A stretch of 64,000 nucleotides of DNA from Mesorhizobium qingshengii (GCF_900103325.1 NZ_FMXM01000002.1:672144-736143), one strand, 5' to 3'. Positions 1 to 7,699 are shown, numbered from the stretch's first letter. A program made the numbers and translations. The notes: generated by a model not told the origin, from the sequence alone.

Positions 1-374
1 AGCGTGATCGACAGCGCGCTGGCGCCCATGACGCGGCACAGCATGCCGGCCAGTTGCCCGGCAAGCGTGTGCGTGACGAAAAACAGCGAGCCGATGGCCA
101 GAAGGCACGCACCGGCGGTGTAGACCCAGCGTCGGGCAAAGCGGCGGATCAGCATCGGCATGAACAGCGTCACCGACAGGCCAAGCAAGGCCACGATGGT
201 GTAGAGGATCGAGACGATCTGTTCGTTGTGGAGGATCTCGTAGGCCTGGATCGGGATGACGCTCGACACTATGGCGCGGGCGAAGGATTCGACGGCATAG
301 AGTGAAGCGAAGGTGCCCGCATCCGCGGCCTTGAGGGCCGGAAGCCAGACCGGATGGCGCACATGGGTGGACAT
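1..374 (-). CDS. MFS transporter, N-terminal part (cut by window edge)
   Basis: The reverse strand encodes 124 residues from an ATG at 374 and is still open at base 1, so the C-terminus lies outside the window. The visible part starts with a short polar segment (MSTHVRHPVW), then has hydrophobic stretches at about residues 25-45, 52-74 and 84-104. An RR-rich loop (IRRFARRW) separates the last two, as expected for the first helices and the A-type loop of a major facilitator transporter. The substrate cannot be read from this fragment. It is divergent from the DUF1624 gene, with 234 bp between the starts. The family call is moderately sure; another polytopic transporter is possible. Confidence 0.6.
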   Translation of the reverse strand, partial: MSTHVRHPVWLPALKAADAGTFASLYAVESFARAIVSSVIPIQAYEILHNEQIVSILYTIVALLGLSVTLFMPMLIRRFARRWVYTAGACLLAIGSLFFVTHTLAGQLAGMLCRVMGASALSIT

Positions 375-391
375 TGCTTCCCCAAAGCAGA

Positions 392-418
392 ATCGCGGCA
401 TCAATCTGCCGCCGCGAT
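392..418. repeat. 8-bp inverted repeat in the leader of the MFS gene
   Basis: ATCGCGGC at 392-399 is repeated in inverted orientation at 411-418 with an 11-nt loop. It lies 18 bp upstream of the MFS start at 374. It may be an operator or a leader hairpin; nothing else supports a function. Confidence 0.3.
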
Positions 419-608
419 CCATCCCCCGGTAACAGGAAACCGACGCCTTCCCGGTAAAATGCGAAATCGGTCAAAGGCTTTCCGGCACTGGCCCAAAGCC
501 GCGCCTGATCCGGCGTCCACTGCGCCGTCCGTACCGAAGCTGTCGACCTTCTTTTGTCCAGTGCAACCGTGATAGTCGTCTTGCGGGGCTGAATCAGATC
601 GCGAGACC

Positions 609-1607
609 ATGAGCATCCATACGCCGACCGCACCCGTTCAGGATCAACCGAAGCGCATCGTCGCCATCGACATCGTGCGCGGCATCGCGCTCATCGCCAT
701 GGCGAGCTACCATTTCACCTGGGATCTGGAATTCTTCGGCTACACCGATCCTGGCCTGACCGCCTTCGGCTTGTGGAAGATCTACGCGCGCTGCATCGCC
801 TCGACCTTCCTGTTCCTGGTCGGTGTCAGCCTGTACCTCGCCCATGGCCGGCGGATCCGCTGGAACGGCTTCTGGAAGCGTTTCGCCATGGTCGCCGGAG
901 CGGCGATCGCCATTTCGGTCGTCACCCGCATCGCCACGCCGGACGGCTTCATCTTCTTCGGCATCCTGCACGAAATTGCACTCGCCAGCCTGCTTGGCCT
1001 GCTGTTCCTTCGGCTGCCGGCGCTGCTGACGCTTGTTGTTGCCGCGCTCGTCATCGCGGCGCCCGTCTATCTGCGCCTCGAGGCTTTCGACCATCCGTGG
1101 CTGTTGTGGGTCGGCCTCTCGGCAACCAGCCCGCGCTCCAATGACTACGTTCCGCTGTTCCCCTGGTTCGGCGCGGTGCTCCTCGGCATCGCCGCGGCGA
1201 AACTCGCCTCCGCCTCCGGCGTACGGGCGCGCCTGGCGAGCCTCACGCCGGGTCGTTGGGCCAATCCGCTGGTCTTCATCGGCCGGCACAGCCTGGCTTT
1301 CTATTTGATCCACCAGCCGCTGCTGATCGGCTGTGTCTGGCTGTTTTCGCAAGTGATGCCGGCCAAGGTCGAAACCCCGCAGGTGAATTTCCTGAAGACC
1401 TGCCAACTGTCGTGCGAGCAGTCGCGCGACACCGAATTCTGTGCGAGCTATTGTGTGTGCATGCTCGACACGCTCGAGGGCGAGGCCTCTCTTGATCGCC
1501 TCTACAACAACGACCAGACTGCGGACTGGAAGGCGCATCTGTCCGATCTCGCCGGAATGTGCACCGCCAAGACCGAAGACAAGATGACTGAGGGAGGGGC
1601 ACAATGA
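609..1607 (+). CDS. DUF1624 / heparan-alpha-glucosaminide N-acetyltransferase-like membrane protein with Cys-rich tail
   Basis: The 332-residue protein begins with the typical DUF1624 opening (RIVAIDIVRGIALIAMASYH) and has about seven hydrophobic segments. A late motif, FIGRHSLAFYLIHQP, is typical of acyltransferase-3/HGSNAT-like proteins. The family is thought to move acyl groups across the inner membrane; the acceptor here is unknown. After the last membrane helix comes a soluble tail with C265, C269, C278, C282 and C284 arranged as twin CX3C plus CXC, and a further Cys near the end. The stop overlaps the next gene by four bases (ATGA), so the two are translationally coupled. Confidence 0.8.
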   Translation: MSIHTPTAPVQDQPKRIVAIDIVRGIALIAMASYHFTWDLEFFGYTDPGLTAFGLWKIYARCIASTFLFLVGVSLYLAHGRRIRWNGFWKRFAMVAGAAIAISVVTRIATPDGFIFFGILHEIALASLLGLLFLRLPALLTLVVAALVIAAPVYLRLEAFDHPWLLWVGLSATSPRSNDYVPLFPWFGAVLLGIAAAKLASASGVRARLASLTPGRWANPLVFIGRHSLAFYLIHQPLLIGCVWLFSQVMPAKVETPQVNFLKTCQLSCEQSRDTEFCASYCVCMLDTLEGEASLDRLYNNDQTADWKAHLSDLAGMCTAKTEDKMTEGGAQ

Positions 1608-2080
1608 CCGAGAACCAGCCGAAGCCGGGGCTCATACCGTGGCCGCCGCTGATCTACATCGCCGCCATCGCCATCAGCGTCGCCCTCGGTCTTTTCTATC
1701 CCCTGCCCTGGATCGGCGACCTGCTCGGCGACATCCTGTTCGCCGCCGGCTGGGTGGCGCTGTTCGGCGTCGCGGCACTCTGGTTCACCGCGATCCGCAC
1801 AATGACCCGGGCCAAGACAACGCTCAACCCCAACGCGGTGCCCGATCACCTCGTCACCACAGGTCCCTTCGGCATCACCCGCAATCCGATGTATCTGGCC
1901 AACACGCTGCTGTTGATCGGTGTCGGCTTTGTTTCGGGGATCGCATGGTTCCTGCTGTTTGCCTTCATAGCCGCCTTCGCTACGCAGAAGGTCGCGATCG
2001 AGAGAGAGGAAAAGATCCTGGCGGCGAAGTTCGGCAAGAAATACCGCGACTACGCCAAACGCGTGCGGCGCTGGATCTGA
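1604..2080 (+). CDS. Isoprenylcysteine carboxyl methyltransferase (ICMT)/PEMT-family membrane protein
   Basis: The protein has 158 residues with four hydrophobic segments. The hallmark GPFGITRNPMYLANT and a C-terminal pattern of Glu, FGKKYRDYAKRVRRW match the ICMT-like membrane methyltransferase fold. The conserved RNPMY and C-terminal E/R residues bind S-adenosylmethionine in characterised relatives. Bacterial members mostly have no known substrate. It overlaps the DUF1624 gene by ATGA, which suggests a two-gene operon acting on an envelope compound; that link is inference. Confidence 0.8.
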   Translation: MTENQPKPGLIPWPPLIYIAAIAISVALGLFYPLPWIGDLLGDILFAAGWVALFGVAALWFTAIRTMTRAKTTLNPNAVPDHLVTTGPFGITRNPMYLANTLLLIGVGFVSGIAWFLLFAFIAAFATQKVAIEREEKILAAKFGKKYRDYAKRVRRWI

Positions 2081-2092
2081 GGCGCGACGGGA

Positions 2093-2605
2093 TCAGTCAG
2101 AAGCCTTGCCTGGCGCGCCTGCCGTGTCCGGAAGCAGTTTCCGGCCGACATAGAACAGCACCGGGATCAGCAGCACGATGGCCAGGACAATGGCGGGCGC
2201 AGTCAAGGCGAAGCCGGTCGCCGAAATATATCCCTCGCGAAATGCCTGATGTAGCAGAGCCGCGGTGACCGGCAGGTTCAGTGCGAGAGCGGTCGCGGTC
2301 CCCGGCATATAGCGACGCGTGACCATTGTGACGAGGAGATGTGGAAAAGCCACGTTGAGCAGCATCGCAAGCGCGTAACCCGACAGGACGTAGGCGCCGA
2401 AACTCTCCCGTCCCTGGACAGTGGCGAGCAAAGCCGCAGCGCCGGCAAGAACAACCAGCACGAACACCGCGAACCGGAATTCGTTGGCTCCGACGGGACG
2501 GTGCCAGCGCCCCGCCCGCTCGGACCAGGCGGGCAGGAAAACCGCCTCCTCCAGATTGTGGACGGTGACCGCGGCGGCAAACAGCCAAGCGAGAGTGATG
2601 AACAT
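2093..2605 (-). CDS. HXXEE domain-containing membrane protein
   Basis: The protein has 170 residues. Its first hydrophobic segment is followed by HNLEE (residues 17-21), the motif that names the HXXEE family. A second conserved pattern, NVAFPHLLVT, lies in the middle, and five to six membrane segments are visible. The function of the family is unknown; the invariant His and Glu suggest a metal site or catalysis in the membrane. It faces the ICMT gene tail to tail with 12 bp between the stops. Confidence 0.75.
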   Translation of the reverse strand: MFITLAWLFAAAVTVHNLEEAVFLPAWSERAGRWHRPVGANEFRFAVFVLVVLAGAAALLATVQGRESFGAYVLSGYALAMLLNVAFPHLLVTMVTRRYMPGTATALALNLPVTAALLHQAFREGYISATGFALTAPAIVLAIVLLIPVLFYVGRKLLPDTAGAPGKASD

Positions 2606-2673
2606 GACGTGATCGATCGCCGGTTCAAGCCTTCACGGTTCCTGGCGGCGAGACATCGGAGCAACCGCACCGG

Positions 2674-3060
2674 TCAGGTGTTGACGCCGAGCTCCACCAG
2701 CCGCTCGACGCAGGACTCTTCGGCCTGGTCGAGTTCGGCCAGCGTCTCCTCGAGGTCGCGGCGCTTCTGCCGCAGATCCTCGCGCTTTTCCTCGATCCGC
2801 TTGATCATCAGCTTGAGTTGACCGACCTCGCCCGGAGGCTCCTTGTACATCTGGATGATTTCGCGGATCTCGTTGATCGAGAAGCCGAGCCTCTTGCCGC
2901 GCATGATCTGGCGGATGAGATGGCGATCGGATGGGCGAAACAGCCGCGTGCGGCCACGCCGCACCGGCTGCACCAGCCCCTCGTCCTCATAGAAGCGCAG
3001 CGTCCGCGTCGACACGTCGAATTCGCGGGTCAGTTCGGTGATCGAATAATATTCCCGCAT
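2674..3060 (-). CDS. MerR-family regulator, LiuR-like
   Basis: I start this 128-residue protein at 3060 (MREYYSITELTREFDVS), because the MerR winged helix begins there. An upstream ATG at 3150 would add about 30 residues with no family resemblance. The N-terminal HTH (TRTLRFYEDEGL) is followed by a long coiled coil (about residues 78-115, LKLMIKRIEEKREDLRQKR) that should form the dimer helix. It lacks the Cys set of metal-sensing MerR proteins. The sequence type matches LiuR-like regulators of branched-chain amino acid and fatty acid degradation in proteobacteria. No catabolic target gene lies in this window. Confidence 0.75.
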   Translation of the reverse strand: MREYYSITELTREFDVSTRTLRFYEDEGLVQPVRRGRTRLFRPSDRHLIRQIMRGKRLGFSINEIREIIQMYKEPPGEVGQLKLMIKRIEEKREDLRQKRRDLEETLAELDQAEESCVERLVELGVNT

Positions 3061-3177
3061 CGTCACTCCAAATGCCGGAATCCCGGGTGATCGCCATGCG
3101 GCATCGCCCTCCCGTCCCGAACCAAACCCATGCCAAGCCGGAATCGACACAGCACCCCGCGCAAGCCTCGCACGGCA

Positions 3178-3193
3178 TTTACGTAAAAGTCAA
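3178..3193. promoter_or_regulatory. Candidate MerR/LiuR-type operator
   Basis: The 16-mer TTTACGTAAAAGTCAA forms an imperfect palindrome (TTnACnTnnAnGTnAA) of the length expected for MerR-class proteins. It lies 118-133 bp upstream of the regulator start, in the only non-coding stretch between it and mgtE. Autoregulation is inferred from position only. Confidence 0.35.
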
Positions 3194-3213
3194 TTGACGG
3201 CGCTACGCATGCT

Positions 3214-4632
3214 TCAGGGCACCCCGAACCACCACGTGGCAATGCCAAGGAAGGCGAAGAAGCCGACGACATCGGTGACCGTGGTGACGAAGACCGCCGA
3301 GGCGACCGCCGGGTCGACCTTGAAACGGTCGAGCAGCAGCGGAATCAGAATGCCGGCCAAGGCGGCCGCGAACATGTTGATGATCATCGCCGCGGCGATG
3401 ATGCCGCCCAGATTGTTGTCGTGGAACCAGGTCGCGGCGACGATGCCGATCAGGATGGCGAACACGATGCCGTTGATGAAACCGACGCCCATCTCGCGGC
3501 GGATGATGCGGCCGGCATTGTAGATATCGAGATCCTTTGTCGCCAGCGCGCGCACCGTCACCGTCATCGTCTGCGAGCCGGCATTGCCGCCCATGCCGGC
3601 CACGATCGGCATCAGCACCGCCAGCGCCACGATATGCTCGATCGTGCGGTCGAACAGGCCGATCACCGAAGCCGCCAGAAAGGCGGTCAGAAGATTGACC
3701 AGCAGCCAGGGAACGCGCGAACGCGAGGTCGAAAAAATACTGTCGGAAAGCTCTTCGTCGCCGACACCGCCCATGCGCAAGAGGTCTTCTTCCGCTTCCT
3801 GCTGGATGACGTCGACGACGTCGTCGATGGTCAGCACGCCAACCAGCCGCTCGTTCTCGTCGACGACGGCGGCCGACAAGAGGTCATATTGCTCGAATTC
3901 CCGCGCCGCCTCTTCCTGGTCCATGGTGGCCGGAATGGCGTGCCGCGTCTCATGCATGACCTCCTCAACCTTGACAGCGCGCTTGGTGCGCAGGATCTGG
4001 TCGAGGTCGATGGCGCCAAGCAGCTTGAAGGTCGGATCGATGACAAAAATCTGGCTGAAGCGCTCGGGCAAGTTCTTGTCCTCGCGCATGTAGTCGATGG
4101 TCTGGCCGATGGTCCAGAACGGCGGCACCGCGACGAACTCGGTCTGCATGCGCCGGCCGGCCGTCTCTTCCGGATAGTCGAGCGAACGACGCAGCCTGAT
4201 CCGCTCGGTGAACGGCAGTTGCGACAGGATCTCGTCCTGGTCTTCCTTTTCGAGGTCTTCGAGAATGTAGACCGCGTCGTCGGAATCGAGCTCCTGCACC
4301 GCCTGCGCAATCTGCGCATTGGGCAGGTTGTCGACGATCTCCATGCGGATCGCCTCGTCGACCTCGGTCAGCGAGGAGAAATCGAAGTCGGCGCCCAACA
4401 ACTCAACCAGCAGGCGGCGCTGTTCGGGATGCAGCGCCTCGAGCAGGTCGCCAAGCTCCGACTGGTGCAGATCGTCGACTTCATGCTTGAGCGTGAGCGT
4501 GTCGCGATCGGCGATCGCCGCGCCGATCTGGGCCAGGAACGACGAAAGGACGACGCCGTCCTCGCCATAGATGTCGGCGTGGTGCTCGTCGGCGGCCCTG
4601 GCGCCGGTCGTCCGTTCGTCCTGGCCTTCCAC
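3214..4632 (-). CDS. mgtE: Magnesium transporter MgtE
   Basis: The 472-residue protein has the MgtE layout: an N-terminal helical MgtE_N domain (about residues 35-150), a tandem CBS pair (about 150-275) and five membrane helices from about residue 305 to the end. The conserved pore signature PIVAGMGGNAGSQT sits in the membrane domain. MgtE is a homodimeric Mg2+ channel in the inner membrane, closed when the cytosolic CBS and N domains bind Mg2+. A divergent tRNA and a repeat lie upstream; no Mg riboswitch is apparent in the short leader. Confidence 0.95.
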   Translation of the reverse strand: MEGQDERTTGARAADEHHADIYGEDGVVLSSFLAQIGAAIADRDTLTLKHEVDDLHQSELGDLLEALHPEQRRLLVELLGADFDFSSLTEVDEAIRMEIVDNLPNAQIAQAVQELDSDDAVYILEDLEKEDQDEILSQLPFTERIRLRRSLDYPEETAGRRMQTEFVAVPPFWTIGQTIDYMREDKNLPERFSQIFVIDPTFKLLGAIDLDQILRTKRAVKVEEVMHETRHAIPATMDQEEAAREFEQYDLLSAAVVDENERLVGVLTIDDVVDVIQQEAEEDLLRMGGVGDEELSDSIFSTSRSRVPWLLVNLLTAFLAASVIGLFDRTIEHIVALAVLMPIVAGMGGNAGSQTMTVTVRALATKDLDIYNAGRIIRREMGVGFINGIVFAILIGIVAATWFHDNNLGGIIAAAMIINMFAAALAGILIPLLLDRFKVDPAVASAVFVTTVTDVVGFFAFLGIATWWFGVP

Positions 4633-4680
4633 TAGCGCCTCCCGCCATCGCGATCCCGGAAAAGGTGCCTCTCAGGTCTA

Positions 4681-4729
4681 GAGCATCGGACCCAAAAGTG
4701 GAAACCGGTTTTGGGAGAATCCGATGCTC
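4681..4729. repeat. REP-like palindromic element, copy 1
   Basis: GAGCATCGGA (4681-4690) is inverted at 4720-4729. Inside it a second stem CCCAAAA/TTTTGGG encloses GTGGAAACCGG. The same design and core (AGTGGNAANCGGTTTT) recur at 46290 and 51841. It lies between mgtE and tRNA-Leu. Confidence 0.75.
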
Positions 4730-4828
4730 AAGAAGAAGGTGGCGTAACGCGCGGGAATATCAAACGAAATGAGCCCAGCCCGCCGTTGGGCCGGAGGCCG
4801 ACACAGATCAGATTCTGGGAAGAGAAAA

Positions 4829-4913
4829 TGGTGCGGTCGAGAAGACTCGAACTTCCACGGGTTGCCCCACAGCGACCTCAACGCTGCGCGTCTACCAATT
4901 CCGCCACGACCGC
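4829..4913 (-). tRNA. tRNA-Leu (anticodon GAG)
   Basis: Read on the reverse strand, a 7-bp acceptor stem (GCGGTCG with CGACCGC) closes a cloverleaf. It has a GTGGCGGAATTGGTAGACGC D-arm region, the anticodon stem CAGCG/CGCTG with loop TTGAGGT (anticodon GAG), a long class II variable arm, the T loop TTCGAGT and an encoded CCA. The long variable arm and the anticodon identify leucine. Confidence 0.95.
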
Positions 4914-5081
4914 ACGTGGTAGGAGCCGGAACCGACCGGCTCGCGGCGTGTAGCAAATCGTTTCCGGCGAAACAAGTGCACGGCAAGCAATAATCTCCGG
5001 CGATTGGCATAACACTCCACAGGATTGGAAAGCGTGGCCGGAGCTGGACGTTTCAGCCTGATATCGCCATATGGAGAGCAA

Positions 5082-5128
5082 ATGCATATCGCCCAGGAGT
5101 GCAAGGCGGTTTTGGGTACGATATGCAT
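5082..5128. repeat. 10-bp perfect inverted repeat upstream of lipB
   Basis: ATGCATATCG (5082-5091) is inverted as CGATATGCAT (5119-5128) around a 27-nt loop. It ends 18 bp before the chosen lipB start. It could be an operator or a 5'-UTR hairpin. Confidence 0.45.
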
Positions 5129-5146
5129 AAGCAAAAGCGACACGCC

Positions 5147-5890
5147 ATGCCAGAACGCAGCCAGATCGCCACGTCGTTCCTGCCGTTGCCCGGTTCAGCG
5201 CCGGTCGAATGGCGCATCGAGCCCGGCCTCACCGCCTATCCCGATGCACTTGCCTTCATGGAGGCTCGCGCCGAGGCGATCCGAAGCGGCACCGCCGGCG
5301 AAATGGTCTGGCTGGTCGAGCACCCGCCGCTCTACACCGCCGGCACCAGCGCCCGCATCGAGGACCTGATCGACGCCAACCGCTTCCCGGTGTTCGCGGC
5401 GGGGCGCGGCGGCGAATACACCTACCATGGGCCGGGCCAGCGGGTCGCCTATGTCATGCTCGACCTGAAACGGCGGCGCGAGGATGTCCGCGCCTTTGTC
5501 GCCGCGCTCGAACAGTGGATCATCGGCACGCTCGCCGCCTTCAACGTGCATGGCGAGCGCCGCGAGGACCGCGTCGGCGTCTGGGTGGTACGGCCGGATC
5601 GCCCTGCCCTGCCGGACGGCTCACCGGCCGAGGACAAGATCGCCGCCATCGGCATCAGGCTGCGGCGCTGGGTGAGTTTTCATGGCATCGCCATCAATGT
5701 CGAACCAGATCTCGACCATTTCGGCGGCATCGTGCCGTGTGGCGTGCAGGACCACGGCGTCACCAGCCTCGTCGACCTCGGCCTGCCCCTGACAATGGCC
5801 GATCTGGACCTGGCGCTGAAATCCGCCTTCGAGGACGTCTTCGGTCCCGTCACGGCGTCGCATGTGGAAGCGGCCCGCAAGATCGGTTGA
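5147..5890 (+). CDS. lipB: Octanoyl-ACP:protein N-octanoyltransferase LipB
   Basis: LipB moves octanoate from acyl carrier protein to lipoyl domains, the first step of lipoate assembly before LipA. The 247-residue protein has [12 protein letters not shown] with H94, the [12 protein letters not shown] lysine/arginine region, and the catalytic Cys198 in [14 protein letters not shown] chose ATG 5147 (MPERSQIA). An in-frame ATG at 5123 lies inside an inverted repeat, and a GTG at 5099 abuts its purine tract with no spacing. No start has a strong ribosome binding site, so the N-terminus is uncertain by about eight residues. Confidence 0.93.
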   Translation: MPERSQIATSFLPLPGSAPVEWRIEPGLTAYPDALAFMEARAEAIRSGTAGEMVWLVEHPPLYTAGTSARIEDLIDANRFPVFAAGRGGEYTYHGPGQRVAYVMLDLKRRREDVRAFVAALEQWIIGTLAAFNVHGERREDRVGVWVVRPDRPALPDGSPAEDKIAAIGIRLRRWVSFHGIAINVEPDLDHFGGIVPCGVQDHGVTSLVDLGLPLTMADLDLALKSAFEDVFGPVTASHVEAARKIG

Positions 5891-5912
5891 CGCTTCCGGT
5901 CTGCGACTCTGT

Positions 5913-7163
5913 TCAGGTCAACTGCGCCGACGCCCACAAGACGCCATAGCCATGGATGGCGAACACCGCCAGCAGCGCTGCCGCCATGGCGAGGCGGTCG
6001 ATAGTGCGGATCGGCTTCAGCTCTTGGCGCGGCTTTACCCCGCTGCCAACGGTCAACAGGCTGAGGATTGAAAAGATCGCTCCGGCCGCGAGCAGAAAGC
6101 CGGAGGAGAAGCCGGCCTGCCGGCCAAGCGCCAGGAAGGCAGAAAGCAGGAAGAACGAGGCCAGCGCCAGCGCGATCGGCCCCGGACAGATCTGGCGCAG
6201 CACCTGGCCGCCGTCGAACTTCCAGACCGGCACGAGATTGGCGATGTTGAACAAGGCGACGCAGCCAGCCAGCGTTGCCAGCAGCATCGCCGCCAGCCGA
6301 TGTCCTTCCGCGCCGGCAAAGGTACTGGCGGCGATGACGACCGGTACCAGGAAGGCGGAAAAGCCGGCGCCCATCAACGCCACGAAAGCCACCTCGAAAC
6401 GGCTGTCATAGGGCCGGCCTCCAATGGCGATGCCGCCGAGCATTGGGATGAAGATCATCCGCGCCTTGCTGTGCCCCATAAGGCGAAACGCCGCCATGTG
6501 GCCGAGCTCGTGCAAGGCCACGACCGACGTCAGGATCGCGGCCACCGCCAGCCCGCCGAGGTGAAGGCCGAAGAACGGCCACAGAATCAGCGCCGAAAGA
6601 CCCGCGAAGCCGACCTGGCTCAGCGGATGCTCGAACCAGCCGCCCTTGCGATACTGTCCGGTCCTGGCCCAGCGCTGCAGCTTGCCGAGTTCGCGGCGCA
6701 TGGCGAAATAGCGAAACACCAGGAAGGCAACGCCGCGATAGCGGTCGGTCTGTCTGAGCGTCACCCGCGTGCTGCCGCCCTCGGAAACGAGTTCGACGCT
6801 TTCGCGGTAGTTCGCCCAGAACGAGGCATCGAGCGCCGTGTCCTCGATGACGCGCATCGAGAAACGGCTACCCTCGACAACCTCCTCGAACCGCGACTTG
6901 CGCTCGATCGGCTTGCCGTCGCGGCCTTCCCAGGACAGCACGATGCGGGCCAGGCCCTTCCCGTCCAGCGCCTCGGCGGAAAGGATCTCGCCGGACCAGC
7001 CGGCATCGCTGCCCAGCGGCCACAGCGCTTGCCAGAGGCGGTGGCGATCCATCGCCACCAGGCGGCTCAGCCTGACCGTGCGCAAACCAAGCGGCACGGT
7101 CATCAAAAGAAAGATCAGCCCGAGATTGCTGGCCACGAGGATGGCCGTGACGATGGGCGGCAC
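5913..7163 (-). CDS. Site-2 protease-like (M50) membrane metalloprotease with N-terminal SRPBCC domain
   Basis: The 416-residue protein starts with a membrane anchor (residues 6-26). A soluble region follows (about 35-150) whose pattern (ESVELVSEGGSTRVTLRQTD) resembles an SRPBCC/START-like ligand-binding fold. Then comes a multi-pass membrane domain with the zinc motif HELGH at 218-222 and the third-ligand motif NLVPVWKFDGG with D317. These are the catalytic elements of M50/S2P intramembrane proteases. PDZ domains are absent, so this is not RseP. The ligand domain suggests activity gated by a lipid or amphipathic compound, which is inference. Confidence 0.75.
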   Translation of the reverse strand: MPPIVTAILVASNLGLIFLLMTVPLGLRTVRLSRLVAMDRHRLWQALWPLGSDAGWSGEILSAEALDGKGLARIVLSWEGRDGKPIERKSRFEEVVEGSRFSMRVIEDTALDASFWANYRESVELVSEGGSTRVTLRQTDRYRGVAFLVFRYFAMRRELGKLQRWARTGQYRKGGWFEHPLSQVGFAGLSALILWPFFGLHLGGLAVAAILTSVVALHELGHMAAFRLMGHSKARMIFIPMLGGIAIGGRPYDSRFEVAFVALMGAGFSAFLVPVVIAASTFAGAEGHRLAAMLLATLAGCVALFNIANLVPVWKFDGGQVLRQICPGPIALALASFFLLSAFLALGRQAGFSSGFLLAAGAIFSILSLLTVGSGVKPRQELKPIRTIDRLAMAAALLAVFAIHGYGVLWASAQLT

Positions 7164-7248
7164 GTGACATTGCTCCTTGCCTCAGCAGGGACACCCTAAC
7201 GTCACGACGGGCAAGAAAAGCTTAACGGCGGAGCGGTCTTTGCCCGCG

Positions 7249-7289
7249 CCGAGCAGTTCATCGTTTCACGGAAACGCAGAACTGCTCGG
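7249..7289. repeat. Palindromic element with nested stem-loop
   Basis: The arms CCGAGCAGTTC (7249-7259) and GAACTGCTCGG (7279-7289) are exact inverted repeats, and CGTTTC/GAAACG forms an inner stem around ACG. The structure looks like a short rhizobial intergenic palindrome, not a terminator, because no T-run follows. Confidence 0.6.
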
Positions 7290-7302
7290 TCCCTTTGATT
7301 TG

Positions 7303-7373
7303 GCGCAATTCCCAAGGGAAGGCGCTAGGCGCTTTTCCCGAGAAAACCGTTTCACACATTTCCTGAATTGCGC
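7303..7373. repeat. Second palindromic element, different family
   Basis: GCGCAATTC (7303-7311) is inverted at 7365-7373. Between them lie short complementary blocks, including GGCGCTAGGCGC and TTTTCCCGAGAAAACCG. It lies 13 bp from the preceding palindrome but has an unrelated core. Confidence 0.5.
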
Positions 7374-7401
7374 AGCAACAGCAGCGGCTGATGCCGCCAG
7401 C

Positions 7402-7488
7402 TCACATGGCTCCGATCCAGATCGCCATGGAAATGAGAAAGGTGCTCATGCAGACCAGCGAGACGACATCCTGAACCAGATCGGTCAT
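7402..7488 (-). CDS. 28-residue single-pass membrane protein under a LexA box (SidA-like candidate)
   Basis: The reverse strand encodes a 28-residue peptide opening MTDLVQDVVSLVCMS, with one hydrophobic helix covering about residues 10-28. A near-ideal ribosome binding site (AGGAGAG) lies five bases upstream of the ATG. The promoter carries a textbook alphaproteobacterial LexA site, so expression should rise in the SOS response. Caulobacter SidA, a 29-residue SOS-induced inner-membrane inhibitor of division, has the same size and topology. I cannot claim sequence homology. The gene lies between lolD and the M50 protease, and no other gene start fits the SOS promoter. Confidence 0.65.
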   Translation of the reverse strand: MTDLVQDVVSLVCMSTFLISMAIWIGAM

Positions 7489-7510
7489 AACTCTCTCCTG
7501 TTGTTGATAT

Positions 7511-7545
7511 GTTCTCAGTTTGTTCTAATTTTGTGCTATTGTCAA
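7511..7545 (-). promoter_or_regulatory. LexA (SOS) box overlapping a promoter
   Basis: GTTC-N7-GTTC at 7511-7525 (GAAC-N7-GAAC on the reverse strand) is the LexA consensus known for alphaproteobacteria. On the reverse strand a perfect -35 TTGACA occupies 7545-7540, and a 17-bp spacer leads to a -10-like CAAACT at 7522-7517 inside the LexA box. Repressor binding would block this promoter, which points at the 28-residue gene. Confidence 0.75.
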
Positions 7546-7699
7546 CGACCAGGGTCCGGCCGCATCCGGAATTTCCGGTCGATCAGATCGGCAGGGTTAA
7601 GGAAAGGTTGACGGGCGTGCGGCGAGCACATGGTGGAGCGCAAACACGCCCCGGTGGCGGACTATCGGTGAGCCTGCCAGGCTATGTCGAGATTGAAGA

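Noticed and set aside
3061..3150. Upstream ATG that would lengthen the MerR regulator by about 30 residues
   Set aside because: The winged helix begins at MREYYSITEL; the extra residues are not conserved and would bring the start nearer the operator-like site.
3421..4635. 404-codon open frame antisense to mgtE
   Set aside because: MgtE is unmistakable on the other strand; long antisense frames are common in GC-rich DNA and this one is rich in D/R/H/Q shadow residues.
4829..4913. tRNA-Leu and tRNA-Lys as integration sites of a genomic island
   Set aside because: No integrase, direct repeat of the tRNA 3' end or foreign base composition is found next to either tRNA.
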